Origin: an uncultured Anderseniella sp.
GTDB taxonomy: Bacteria > Pseudomonadota > Alphaproteobacteria > Rhizobiales > Aestuariivirgaceae
NCBI GenBank assembly: GCA_947488295.1
Contig: CANKYU010000002.1
Location: 682,001-746,000 of the forward strand
DNA: 64,000 nucleotides
Direction of reading: 5' to 3'
A program made the position numbers and the translations under genes. Below, one piece after another: positions 35,878-44,249 of the stretch; position 1 is the stretch's first letter; every line of letters starts with the position of its first letter. The notes under the pieces are model-generated. The model was not told where the DNA came from. It searched no databases and saw only the letters and a list, made by a program, of their open reading frames with translations.

Positions 35878-36446
35878 ACCCGGGTGTGTTTTTCGCCGTG
35901 GTCGGCGCCAGCGGTGTCGGCAAGGACACCGTGCTCGGCGGCGCCAGAGACAGGCTGGCCGGCAACGCTGCCTTCGCATTTCCACAACGTTACATCACCC
36001 GGCCGCAAGATGCAGGTGGCGAGAACCACCTGGCCCTGAGCGAGCCTGACTTCCGGCAAATGCAGGACAGAGGCGGGTTCTGCCTGTCATGGTCAGCACA
36101 CCGCCTCCATTACGGTTTTTCCCGCCACCTGTTAACGGAGTTGCGCAATGGCACGCATCTTGTGTGCAATGTTTCACGCACATCGATTGCCGAGGCGACA
36201 TCGGTGTTCGACCGGCTTGAGATAATCGAGATCACGGCAGATCGCGACACCATTGCCGAGCGGCTCAGGTTGCGGGGTCGGGAAAGTGCCGTCGATGTCT
36301 CTGCCCGGCAGGCCAGACATGTGACGGACTGGCGCACCGGACACACTGTACATACCGTCTGTAATGATGGCGCAGCGCAGGACGCCATCACCGCCATGAC
36401 CGGCCTGTTGCTCAGGCTGTCAGATCAAAGCGGTCAAGCAGCCTGA
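35874..36446 (+). CDS. phnN: Ribose 1,5-bisphosphate phosphokinase PhnN
   Basis: A 190-aa P-loop kinase resembling guanylate kinase: Walker A VVGASGVGKDTVL, RYITRP and CLSWSAHRLHYGF. It phosphorylates ribose 1,5-bisphosphate to PRPP, so recycling the ribose left by the C-P lyase route. The ATG overlaps the HD gene stop. The last 35 bp overlap, tail to tail, the DUF1045 gene on the other strand. Confidence 0.93.
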   Translation: MNPGVFFAVVGASGVGKDTVLGGARDRLAGNAAFAFPQRYITRPQDAGGENHLALSEPDFRQMQDRGGFCLSWSAHRLHYGFSRHLLTELRNGTHLVCNVSRTSIAEATSVFDRLEIIEITADRDTIAERLRLRGRESAVDVSARQARHVTDWRTGHTVHTVCNDGAAQDAITAMTGLLLRLSDQSGQAA

Positions 36447-37110
36447 AGGTGTCCGGCGCGCCGGGATCGCCATAGACACTGATGGCGTCCAGCGTCACCG
36501 GCTCATCCAGAGAGTTGCCGGCCGCGTCCCGAAACGCCTTCTCCGCCTCACCCAACTCGTCATCAGCCAGGGCAGACGTCAGGGTCATGTGAAAGCGGAA
36601 CTGATCGGCGACGTATGGATATCCCCACTGCAGCAGGTTGTCCTGTTCGATGCCCTTGAGGTTCGGTCTGCGGGCAATGTCTTCGGGTGTCAGCGGTGCC
36701 CTGAGATGATCCAGTGACCGGACACAGGACCAGGCCAGGTTGGAGACCTCGTCGTGCCTTCCGCTGGTCTGCATCAGCGCCAGGAAACCGCCGAGGCGGC
36801 GAGGCTCCAGAACGCCCAGTTCGACCGGTTGCAGCAGTTTCGCCAGCGACCGGACCGAGCTGAGAAAACTGTCCTGTGTTACATCCCCGGCCAGGCGCAT
36901 GGGGGCTTTCAGGGTGGCGTGAAATCCATAGCGGCGCGGGCCGGCGACAAAACGGTTCGGCGGTTCGGTTCTGGCGCCAGTATGTGCGCACAGGCCAAGC
37001 CAGCGCTGGCCCAGCAGGCCGAGCGCAGATTGTGGCTGCGGCGCAAAGTAAACCGCATAGCGTTTGTAGATGGTCCGGTCCGGCACAGTCTCGCCCGTCA
37101 GATGGCCCAC
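36412..37110 (-). CDS. DUF1045 protein, 2H-phosphoesterase fold
   Basis: A 232-aa protein of the DUF1045 phosphonate-associated family. Two HxT motifs, H64 in [10 protein letters not shown] and H174 in [10 protein letters not shown], mark it as a 2H phosphoesterase, a fold whose known members open 2',3'- or 1,2-type cyclic phosphates. The standard cyclic phosphodiesterase PhnP is not in this cluster, so this protein is a reasonable candidate for the step from cyclic ribose phosphate; this is inference. It overlaps phnE at its start by 13 bp and phnN at its end by 35 bp. Confidence 0.88.
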   Translation of the reverse strand: MGHLTGETVPDRTIYKRYAVYFAPQPQSALGLLGQRWLGLCAHTGARTEPPNRFVAGPRRYGFHATLKAPMRLAGDVTQDSFLSSVRSLAKLLQPVELGVLEPRRLGGFLALMQTSGRHDEVSNLAWSCVRSLDHLRAPLTPEDIARRPNLKGIEQDNLLQWGYPYVADQFRFHMTLTSALADDELGEAEKAFRDAAGNSLDEPVTLDAISVYGDPGAPDTFRLLDRFDLTA

Positions 37111-37910
37111 TTGCGCAGGCGTTGCGACAGCATGTCTATCAGCGTGATGGACACCACGATAATCACCATTATGGCAGCGGTTTCAGCATAGGCGAAGCTG
37201 CGGATATTCTCCCACAACAACTGCCCGATACCACCGGCGCCGACAATGCCCAGCACGGTTGCCGAGCGCACATTGGTCTCAAACCGGTACAGGCCGAACG
37301 AAATCCACAACGGCGTGACCTGGGGAATGACGCCGAAAATGATCTCCTGCAGCTTGCTCGCCCCGGTTGCCCGGATACCCTCGACCGGGCGCGGGTCGAT
37401 GGCTTCAACCGCTTCGGAAAACAGCTTGGCCACGACACCGAGATTGTGGACGAACAGCGCCATGACACCGGCAAACGGCCCCAGGCCGACAGCGACGACA
37501 AACAACAGTGCGAACACGATTTCATTGATCGCCCGGCATGCGTCCATCAGACGCCGGACAGGCTGCACGATCCATACCGGACAGATGTTAGACGACGACA
37601 TGATCGCGAACGGGATGCCCACCACCACCGACAGGAAGGTGCCCCACACGGCGATCTGGACGGTGACAACCATGTCGGCCAGATAGATGTCCCAGTCGCG
37701 GAAGTTGGGAGACAGGAAGCCTCGTGCAAATTCAGCCATGTTGCCGGCATCGGTGAACAGGTTGATCCAGCGGAACATCTCGGCGGGATACCAGCTCCAC
37801 ACCAGCAGGCCTGCAATAACCAGCCCGATGGCCCACCTGGAGGCGCGCTCGCGCAGCGGTGCCCGGGGGATATCGATTGTGGCTTGATCCGATGCGGTCT
37901 GGCTTGTCAT
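37098..37910 (-). CDS. phnE: Phosphonate ABC transporter permease PhnE
   Basis: A 270-aa permease from the ATG at 37910. Membrane segments include [17 protein letters not shown] and [27 protein letters not shown], and the [18 protein letters not shown] coupling loop is typical of PhnE. It transports phosphonates across the inner membrane with PhnC and PhnD. A hairpin separates it from phnD. Confidence 0.94.
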   Translation of the reverse strand: MTSQTASDQATIDIPRAPLRERASRWAIGLVIAGLLVWSWYPAEMFRWINLFTDAGNMAEFARGFLSPNFRDWDIYLADMVVTVQIAVWGTFLSVVVGIPFAIMSSSNICPVWIVQPVRRLMDACRAINEIVFALLFVVAVGLGPFAGVMALFVHNLGVVAKLFSEAVEAIDPRPVEGIRATGASKLQEIIFGVIPQVTPLWISFGLYRFETNVRSATVLGIVGAGGIGQLLWENIRSFAYAETAAIMVIIVVSITLIDMLSQRLRKWAI

Positions 37911-37956
37911 TGAAATGTTGCTCCGGCCATCAGGCGTTGCGACAGGGCTTTGAAAA

Positions 37957-37986
37957 TGCCCGCCTCCAACATGCTGGAGACGGGCA
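37957..37986 (-). promoter_or_regulatory. Hairpin between phnD and phnE
   Basis: TGCCCGCCTCCA and TGGAGACGGGCA form a 12-bp stem with one G-T wobble and a 6-nt loop. It lies between the binding-protein and permease genes, where a stem-loop typically raises the level of binding protein relative to permease. Confidence 0.6.
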
Positions 37987-38013
37987 CAATGCATGCTTCG
38001 TCAGGGAGTGCGG

Positions 38014-39015
38014 TTACATGCTTGGTACGGTATCGGCCAGCTTGGCGATGGCGTCGGCCTCGGCCTGCAGTTCGGCCAGCTTTGCCTTCTTGTCGTCGGC
38101 GCTCATCTTGTCGTCACCGCGGACTTTCAGCATATCCTTGTTCAGGGCCAGGATACGGATCGGGTAAAGCTGGGCGTCGGAGGACGGACGGAACGGCGCC
38201 CACTGCAGCTCGGTGAGAACCTTGCGTGCTTCGGCCACTTCCTCCGGTGTGCCGATACGGCCATAGGTCATGACGAAAGTGTAGAGTTTCGACTTCACAT
38301 CCGCATCCAGGTCCTTGCGCCAGACCAGCGGGTCGGACGGGATCAGGGGAGATTTCCAGATGATCTTCAGGTTGTTGAAGGCATCCGGATTGGTTTTCTC
38401 CAGCCGGCGCATGTTTTCGGTATTGTTGGTGGCCACATCAACCTGCTTGTTGGCGGCCGCCATTGCGTTGGCCTGATGGTTGGCATTGCGCACCGTCTTG
38501 AAACACTTGGACGGCTCGATGTTATTCTTGGCGAAGATGTAAGTGGTCGGCACCAGGAAGCCGGAGGTGGAGTTCGGATCACCGATACCGAAATTCATGG
38601 TGCCGCCGCACTTGAGCACATCGTCCAGCGTGTTCAGGGGGCTGTCCTTGTGGGTGACCAACAGCGACCAGTAACCGGGGTTGCCTTCGTTATCAACCGT
38701 TTGCGCGAACACTTCACCATCGGCGCGGTCGACCGCTTCCATGGCGGACTTGTTGCCGTACCAGGCGACATGCACCTTGTTGAAGCGCATGCCCTCGATG
38801 ACCCCGGCATAGTCTGGTGCGAAGAAGGCGTTGACCTTGATGCCGGTGCCTTTTTCCATGGCATCGAGGAACGGCTGCCAGGTCGCCTTGAGGTTGGAGG
38901 TCGACTCGGTCGAAATGATGCCGAAATTGATCTCCTTGCTGTCTTCGGCCTGTGCCGCGGTAATGGACAGCGCACCCGCCGTCAGGACAGCTGCGATAAG
39001 GGTTTTTCTGAGCAT
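38014..39015 (-). CDS. phnD: Phosphonate ABC transporter substrate-binding protein PhnD
   Basis: A 333-aa periplasmic protein from the ATG at 39015, preceded by AAAAGGAG. Signal peptide MLRKTLIAAVLTAGALSITAAQA is cleaved before EDS. NFGIISTESTSNLKATWQPFLDAME and VHVAWYGNKSAMEAVDR are typical of PhnD ligand pockets. It binds phosphonates and passes them to PhnE. Co-transcribed with phnC upstream. Confidence 0.94.
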   Translation of the reverse strand: MLRKTLIAAVLTAGALSITAAQAEDSKEINFGIISTESTSNLKATWQPFLDAMEKGTGIKVNAFFAPDYAGVIEGMRFNKVHVAWYGNKSAMEAVDRADGEVFAQTVDNEGNPGYWSLLVTHKDSPLNTLDDVLKCGGTMNFGIGDPNSTSGFLVPTTYIFAKNNIEPSKCFKTVRNANHQANAMAAANKQVDVATNNTENMRRLEKTNPDAFNNLKIIWKSPLIPSDPLVWRKDLDADVKSKLYTFVMTYGRIGTPEEVAEARKVLTELQWAPFRPSSDAQLYPIRILALNKDMLKVRGDDKMSADDKKAKLAELQAEADAIAKLADTVPSM

Positions 39016-39056
39016 TGAAGTTCTCCTTTTTGCTCCATGAAAGATGATGGATTTCA

Positions 39057-39917
39057 TTAGGCAGCAGCCGGCGCCGGGGCCAGCTGACCAACAGGCTTAG
39101 GTGTCCTGGGTTCCGGTCTGTCCGGCTCGGCCTCCAGGCCGGGCAGGAACAGCTCTTCGCTTTCCGCCCCATACAACTCGCCCAGGAATGCCGGCGTCAG
39201 GGCTTCGGACGGACCGTCATAAACAACCTGTCCGTTTCTCAGCGCGATCGTGCGTGGGCAATAGTTAAGCGCATATTCGACCTGGTGCAGCGATACCAGC
39301 ACGGTGATCCGGTCATACCGGTTGAGGTCGCCCAGAATGTCCATCACCTTGCGTGCCGACGACGGATCGAGCGAGGCAATCGGCTCATCGGCAATCAGCA
39401 CCTGCGCGCCCTGCACCAGGCTGCGGGCAATGGCGGCACGCTGCTGCTGGCCGCCGGACAGCGTCGAGCCGCGCTGCATTGCCTGCTTGGCAATGCCTAC
39501 ACGGTGCAGCGCGCGCATGGCGGCTTTTTTCTGCTCGTCGGTGAACAGGGAAAGACAACCTTTCAGCCGCGGCATGTTGCCGAGATTGCCGATCAGCACA
39601 TTGGTCAGCACCTTCAGTCGGCCGACCAGGTTGAACTGCTGGAATACGACACCGACACTGGAGCGGATTTCCCGGGCGTCAGGCGTAATGCGCCCTCTCG
39701 TCTGCATGGTGCGGCCCAGAATGGAGATGGCGCTGTCGCCGGTTCTATCGGCCTCAACCAAACCGGCAATATGGCGCAGCAAGGTGGATTTTCCGGACCC
39801 GGATGCGCCGATCAGGGCAACCATCTCGCCGGGCTCGACGGTTATCGAGACATCATCCAGCGCCTTCGTACCGCCGAATGTCTTGGACAGTTTTTCAACC
39901 GATACCGCGCTGGCCAT
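39057..39917 (-). CDS. phnC: Phosphonate ABC transporter ATP-binding protein PhnC
   Basis: A 286-aa ABC ATPase: Walker [17 protein letters not shown], the [23 protein letters not shown]-loop region diagnostic of PhnC, signature [15 protein letters not shown] and Walker [14 protein letters not shown] Pro/Ala-rich tail of about 30 residues extends it beyond the usual end. First gene of the phnCDE-DUF1045 transcription unit; a four-unit PHO array lies 60-100 bp upstream. Confidence 0.95.
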   Translation of the reverse strand: MASAVSVEKLSKTFGGTKALDDVSITVEPGEMVALIGASGSGKSTLLRHIAGLVEADRTGDSAISILGRTMQTRGRITPDAREIRSSVGVVFQQFNLVGRLKVLTNVLIGNLGNMPRLKGCLSLFTDEQKKAAMRALHRVGIAKQAMQRGSTLSGGQQQRAAIARSLVQGAQVLIADEPIASLDPSSARKVMDILGDLNRYDRITVLVSLHQVEYALNYCPRTIALRNGQVVYDGPSEALTPAFLGELYGAESEELFLPGLEAEPDRPEPRTPKPVGQLAPAPAAA

Positions 39918-39975
39918 GCAAAACGTCCCAATTGCCGAAAACCGAAGATCCGGGAGGCAGGACTAGTGCCGGTTT

Positions 39976-40015
39976 GTGACAGTTGCTGAATACTTGCATG
40001 ACAGTTGCGTTACAG
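39976..40015 (-). promoter_or_regulatory. Four-unit PHO-box array upstream of phnC
   Basis: Read on the minus strand, four 7-mers lie at exact 11-bp spacing: CTGTAAC, CTGTCAT, GTATTCA, CTGTCAC, and each of the three 4-bp spacers is GCAA. Units 1, 2 and 4 match the PhoB half-box; unit 3 is degenerate but keeps phase. This fits cooperative binding of two PhoB dimers and strong phosphate control of phnCDE. Confidence 0.8.
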
Positions 40016-40182
40016 CGTGTGGATAACTTTCGCGTCGTTGCACGCAGCCGGTCAGCTGAATCCGGGTCAGCCCGGCGCGCAGATATAATGAACGTGGACG
40101 AACCCCGCCAATATGCCTATAGAACCCGTCATGAGGGCGCTGCGGGCAAAGGCCAAACTTTAGGTTCGGGAGGGGCGAAACT

Positions 40183-40935
40183 TTGAGTGGAAAACCGTCG
40201 GCGGCAGTAGTGGTCAGCGTGCTGGTGCCGGCGCACAATGAAGAAGGATCACTGCCCGTTCTCATTGACGAGATTGGAGCGGCGCTGGACGGCGAGCGCT
40301 TCGAGTGCATTATCATCGACGACGGTTCCGACGACGCCACCTGCAAAACGGTGTGCGGCCTGATGTCAAAGGACTGGCTGCGGCTCCTCGTGCACCAGTC
40401 CAACTACGGCAAGGGCGCCGCCATCCGCACCGGGCTGATGGCTGCATCGGGTGATCTCATCGCGGTGATTGATGCTGATGGGGAGAATGACCCGGCAGAC
40501 ATTCCAAAACTGATGGCCGTCCTGAACGCCGGCCCGGCCAGTCTCGGCATGGTGAATGGCCGACGAAAGAAACGAACCCATTCGGCCGTCAAGCTGCTGG
40601 CATCACGGATTGCCAACAACGTACGCAGGTTGGTGCTGAGCGATCAGACAATGGACAGCGCGTCGGGCCTAAGGGTCATTCGGGCCCATGTGTTTCACCG
40701 GATTCCCTATTTCGCAAACTGGCACAGGTTTTTTCCAGCGCTGGTTCAGCAGGAAGGGTTTGAAGTGACGGAGTGGCCGATTCGGGACCGGCCGCGTCTG
40801 GCCGGTGCGTCACATTACGGCATACTCGATCGTGCCCTTGCGGGCCTGATCGACCTGCCGGCTGTGTGGTGGCTGAAACGCAGCAGCTACGGCCACGTGC
40901 GCAGCCGTGAACAGGTAAGGAACCAAGATGACTGA
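40183..40935 (+). CDS. GT2-family glycosyltransferase, polyprenyl-phosphate sugar synthase type
   Basis: A 250-aa GT-A glycosyltransferase with VSVLVPAHNEEGSLPVLIDEI, the DDGSDD motif and the metal-binding DADGENDP. It probably loads a sugar on undecaprenyl phosphate for use by the membrane glycosyltransferase encoded two genes on. The likely start is TTG 40183, with GGAGGGG 7 bp before it. It overlaps the LAB_N gene by 8 bp. Confidence 0.87.
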   Translation: MSGKPSAAVVVSVLVPAHNEEGSLPVLIDEIGAALDGERFECIIIDDGSDDATCKTVCGLMSKDWLRLLVHQSNYGKGAAIRTGLMAASGDLIAVIDADGENDPADIPKLMAVLNAGPASLGMVNGRRKKRTHSAVKLLASRIANNVRRLVLSDQTMDSASGLRVIRAHVFHRIPYFANWHRFFPALVQQEGFEVTEWPIRDRPRLAGASHYGILDRALAGLIDLPAVWWLKRSSYGHVRSREQVRNQDD

Positions 40936-41227
40936 TTTCAATCTCACACACATATTCGGGGAATGGTCCCTGATCTTCGACGGGTGGGTCATTCTCGGTG
41001 TTCTCGCCCAGGCCATGTTCACCGCGCGCTTTGCCGTGCAGTGGTGGCAAAGCGAACGTGCGGGCAAGTCGGTTATTCCGTTGTCGTTCTGGATTTTCTC
41101 AATGGCCGGTGGATCCCTGATGCTGCTGTACGCAATCATCCGCAAGGACCCGGTGTTCATCTTCGGGCAACTGGCAGGCCTGGCGGTCTACACCCGCAAC
41201 CTCATGCTGATCCAACGCGCCCCATGA
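40928..41227 (+). CDS. LAB_N (lipid-A-disaccharide synthase N-terminal-like) membrane protein
   Basis: A 99-aa protein with three membrane segments (WVILGVLAQAMFTARFAVQW, VIPLSFWIFSMAGGSLMLLYA, VFIFGQLAGLAVYTRNLML). The family name comes from similarity to an N-terminal extension of LpxB, but stand-alone forms sit beside GT2 and ArnT-like genes and probably help flip or present lipid-linked sugars. It overlaps the next gene by 4 bp. Confidence 0.87.
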   Translation: MTDFNLTHIFGEWSLIFDGWVILGVLAQAMFTARFAVQWWQSERAGKSVIPLSFWIFSMAGGSLMLLYAIIRKDPVFIFGQLAGLAVYTRNLMLIQRAP

Positions 41228-42708
41228 ACCTGTCCGGCCAACGCTACACACTGGAGTTCGCACTTTGCGCAGCTTGCTGTTGCGCAACGCTGCTGCTGGA
41301 TGGACCACGTGCGCGCACCGAACTCTTGTGGGCCGACGAAATCATCTCTGTCAACGCTATCCGACGTGACGTCACTGACATGGCGCGAGAACGATACTTT
41401 CAGGGCCATTCACCACTGTATTTTATCTTTCTCAAGTTCTGGATGCTGGTGTCTTCGGGCGCAGACGGTCTTTCCCGGCCCACTGAGTTCACCTTGCGGT
41501 TGCCGTCCCTGATCTTCATGGGCCTGGCAGGCGGTTTGCTCTCGGCCACTGCCTGGCGGGCCTGGGGAGCAGCTGCCGGTATCATCCTGCTGGGATTGTG
41601 GCTCGGAAACAACCTGATGGAACGTTTTGCGGTGGAAGCGCGACCGTACGCTCTCATGATATTTTTTGTAGCCGCAGGTGTGTGGGGCAGCACCCGGTTG
41701 TGGCTGGCCGGCGAAACCGAGACATCACCCGCGTTCGGCGCAGTCGCGACCGGCTCGAGGATACTTGCCGCAGCGACCATTCCCGCGGGCGCGATTGCGG
41801 TCCTTGCAATGGAAGCCGTCAGCTTCGGTGCAAAGGGTACCGGCCGCTATGCCCGCTTCCGCACACGCCGGTCCTGTATTGTGCTGATTGCGACGATCGC
41901 AATCCTTGCCATTTATGCGCCGGGCATTGCCCAGAAATCGGTGAACTACTGGGTGGAAAGAATGTGGCCACTGTCGTGGATGAACGTCGTCATGATCGCC
42001 GACGTGATATTCGTGAACGGACGGCACGACATTGCAAACCGTCCTGCCGCCCTCCTCGCCGGCATCGCAATCCCGTTGCTCGCCTTGTACGGGCTGCGGA
42101 TCAACCGGCACGAGCTTCCCGCCCGGCTGGCTGCGGGGCTGGCTTTCGCTTTTCCGGCCACGATAATTTTCATGAGCGCTTTCAACAGCCTGATGGTGCC
42201 TCGTTACTTCCTGGCAGCGGTGCCCGGCGTCTTGTTGCTGGCAGCTTCTGCTGCGTCTGGAAATGCGGCACACAGCAGGAACAGGATCATCCTGGCTCTG
42301 GCGAGCTGCGCCGCCGTGATGCTTGCCACGGACCGCAATCTGATAAACAGGCCAACAGTGTATGCATCGCAGCTCGAGCTCATCAGGGCACTGAACCCCG
42401 GACAGATCAAGGGGTCCGCAGACGGCTGGAACATCATCAAATCCATACGCTATTATGTGCCGCTGCAAACCGGGCAGCCAGTCGATGTCGCCATTCGCCG
42501 TGAACCCTTTACACTTCAGGATTTGCCGGATGAGACCGGTATTCACTGGTTCTTCAGTTCACGTGATCCTGAAACGGAGCGCAACATGGTCGCCCGGGTG
42601 CCGGTGCTGTGCCGCTACGAACTTCCCCGCGGCAACATCCTCCTACTCGGCAGGTCCCGCGAAGCGCTGCCGGCCACCATGCAGAATTGTCCGCAAAGTG
42701 ACCAATAG
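41224..42708 (+). CDS. Polytopic membrane glycosyltransferase (ArnT/PMT-like, GT-C)
   Basis: A 494-aa multi-spanning protein. An acidic first-loop motif (LLWADEIISVNAI, with the D-E pair near residue 40) followed by alternating hydrophobic segments (IFMGLAGGLLSATAWRAWGAAAGIILLGLWL, ALMIFFVAAGVWGSTRLW) and a soluble C-terminal end is the GT-C layout. It probably transfers a sugar from a polyprenyl carrier to a lipid or envelope polymer on the periplasmic side. Third gene of the trio. Confidence 0.82.
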   Translation: MNLSGQRYTLEFALCAACCCATLLLDGPRARTELLWADEIISVNAIRRDVTDMARERYFQGHSPLYFIFLKFWMLVSSGADGLSRPTEFTLRLPSLIFMGLAGGLLSATAWRAWGAAAGIILLGLWLGNNLMERFAVEARPYALMIFFVAAGVWGSTRLWLAGETETSPAFGAVATGSRILAAATIPAGAIAVLAMEAVSFGAKGTGRYARFRTRRSCIVLIATIAILAIYAPGIAQKSVNYWVERMWPLSWMNVVMIADVIFVNGRHDIANRPAALLAGIAIPLLALYGLRINRHELPARLAAGLAFAFPATIIFMSAFNSLMVPRYFLAAVPGVLLLAASAASGNAAHSRNRIILALASCAAVMLATDRNLINRPTVYASQLELIRALNPGQIKGSADGWNIIKSIRYYVPLQTGQPVDVAIRREPFTLQDLPDETGIHWFFSSRDPETERNMVARVPVLCRYELPRGNILLLGRSREALPATMQNCPQSDQ

Positions 42709-42846
42709 AGCTTTTCCTTCCGAACCGGCACCTGTGAATTGTCGCAGGCCACACTTGCGCCTGAATGACTTGTGATTGGTACGTTACAGGATCCGGCGCG
42801 TATACTGCCTGTCAACACTCATAGGATTGAAAGGAATGGTGCCGTC

Positions 42847-43152
42847 ATGACCATGTTCAAAAACAGCCTTGCCCTTGCCGGGATCGCCGGCGCGATCTCA
42901 TTTGCCGCCATGACGGGCGGAACACCCACGGCGTCTGCCGGAACGTTTTCGAGCGATTCCGGGCGCACGGCGATCTGGGTATATGTGCGCGCACTGCGCG
43001 GTGAAGATGTCTGGGAAACCTGCCGCCGGGTATACCGGCGTGATGTCTACCAGGTGCGCCGCGGCGGCGGTCCGGGTGAAGCCCGCTGCTATATCGATGC
43101 CAGCAGTATCAGCGACCCGCGCGGCTACAACCGGTCACGCTATCGCGACTGA
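42847..43152 (+). CDS. Small secreted hypothetical protein
   Basis: A 101-aa protein with a signal peptide (hydrophobic core ALAGIAGAISFAAMTG, cleavage after ASA). The mature part of about 68 residues is rich in Arg and Gly, has two Cys (TCRRVYRR and RCYID) that could form a disulfide, and shows no known domain. AAAGGA lies upstream of the ATG. It converges with the GlxA-type regulator gene, 4 bp apart. Confidence 0.7.
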   Translation: MTMFKNSLALAGIAGAISFAAMTGGTPTASAGTFSSDSGRTAIWVYVRALRGEDVWETCRRVYRRDVYQVRRGGGPGEARCYIDASSISDPRGYNRSRYRD

Positions 43153-43156
43153 CGCC

Positions 43157-44152
43157 TTACGCCTCCTGCTCAACGGGTGCGGACAGCCTGCCGGCCTGCA
43201 CCCGGTCGCGGCGCGGCGGGATGCCGAACTTGGCCGAATAGGCGCGCGAGAAATGGCTGGCATTGGCAAATCCGCAGGCCAGCGCCACCTCGGTGATCGG
43301 CAAGGTAGACTGCATCAGAAGGTTGCGGGCGCGCTCCAGCCTTAACGTGCGGTAGTGATCGGCAAAGCTTGCCCCCAGCAGGCTGGCGAACAGCCGGTCG
43401 ATCTGGCGCGTGGACAGCCCGACCCGTTTGGCGATGGCCGCCCGGTCGAGCGGTGTTGCGATATTGCTCTCCATCAGCTCCAGCGCATAGATCACGTCCT
43501 GGCGGTGAATGCCGTAGCGCTGGGTCAGCGAGGCGCGCTGCGGCGAGGTCGCCAGCGCCACATCGCGATGCAGGAACCAGTCGGACACCTGGGTGGCAAA
43601 CGCCTTGCCGTGCTGTTCGGCAATGATGGCGTGCATCATGTCGAGTGCCGCGATGCCGCCGGCGCAGGTGACCCGGTCGCGGTCGATGATATAGCGCGAG
43701 CGGGTCAGCAGCAGATCGGGATATTCCTCCGACAAGGCCGGCGCGTGCTCCCAGTGTATGGTCATGTGGCGGCCTTCCATGATGCCGGAGCGCGCCAGCA
43801 CATAAGGCCCGCCCGACACCCCGCCAATGCGCACGCCGCGCCGCGACAACAACCGCAACCAGGCGAATGTCTTCTTGTCACCATACGACCACGGCCGGCC
43901 GCCGGCGCACACGAACAGCGTGCCGGCGTCAATCATGTCGCCGACTTTAGCCTCGCAGGGCTGCACCGTGCCGACCGAACAGGTGACCGGATTGCCGTCA
44001 TGGGAGACGCAGATGGTACGGTACAGTTCACGGCCCGCCAGCGTGTTGGCGGCGCGCAACGGCTCGACCGCGGAGGCAAACGACATCAGCGCAAACCCGT
44101 CTACCAGCAGGAATGCTATGACTTCCGGAGATGAGGCGTCCTTCAGGCTCAT
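43157..44152 (-). CDS. GlxA-type (DJ-1/PfpI + AraC HTH) transcriptional regulator, GbdR-like
   Basis: A 331-aa protein from the ATG at 44152. The N-terminal DJ-1/PfpI-like domain (EVIAFLLVDGFALMSFASAVEPLRAAN) lacks an evident catalytic Cys role; the C-terminal AraC domain has KRVGLSTRQIDRLFASLLGASFADHYRTLRLERARNLL. Regulators of this type, such as GbdR, activate glycine betaine, dimethylglycine and sarcosine catabolism; this one diverges from soxBDAG, so control of those genes is likely. Confidence 0.88.
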   Translation of the reverse strand: MSLKDASSPEVIAFLLVDGFALMSFASAVEPLRAANTLAGRELYRTICVSHDGNPVTCSVGTVQPCEAKVGDMIDAGTLFVCAGGRPWSYGDKKTFAWLRLLSRRGVRIGGVSGGPYVLARSGIMEGRHMTIHWEHAPALSEEYPDLLLTRSRYIIDRDRVTCAGGIAALDMMHAIIAEQHGKAFATQVSDWFLHRDVALATSPQRASLTQRYGIHRQDVIYALELMESNIATPLDRAAIAKRVGLSTRQIDRLFASLLGASFADHYRTLRLERARNLLMQSTLPITEVALACGFANASHFSRAYSAKFGIPPRRDRVQAGRLSAPVEQEA

Positions 44153-44249
44153 GTCGCTATGAGTAAAGTAAACGGCCCATAGAGACAACAGGATTTGTGG
44201 CCACGGCCCCTATACTTTTGCCTCCAATTTGCTGAAACGGATGCCCGAC

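Noticed and set aside
37993..39018. Long plus-strand ORF (341 aa) opposite phnD
   Set aside because: It is the antisense shadow of a clear phnD with signal peptide and ribosome-binding site; high GC makes such shadows long.
39983..40186. 67-aa ORF over the PHO array
   Set aside because: It begins inside the PHO repeat, has no ribosome-binding site and no family features.
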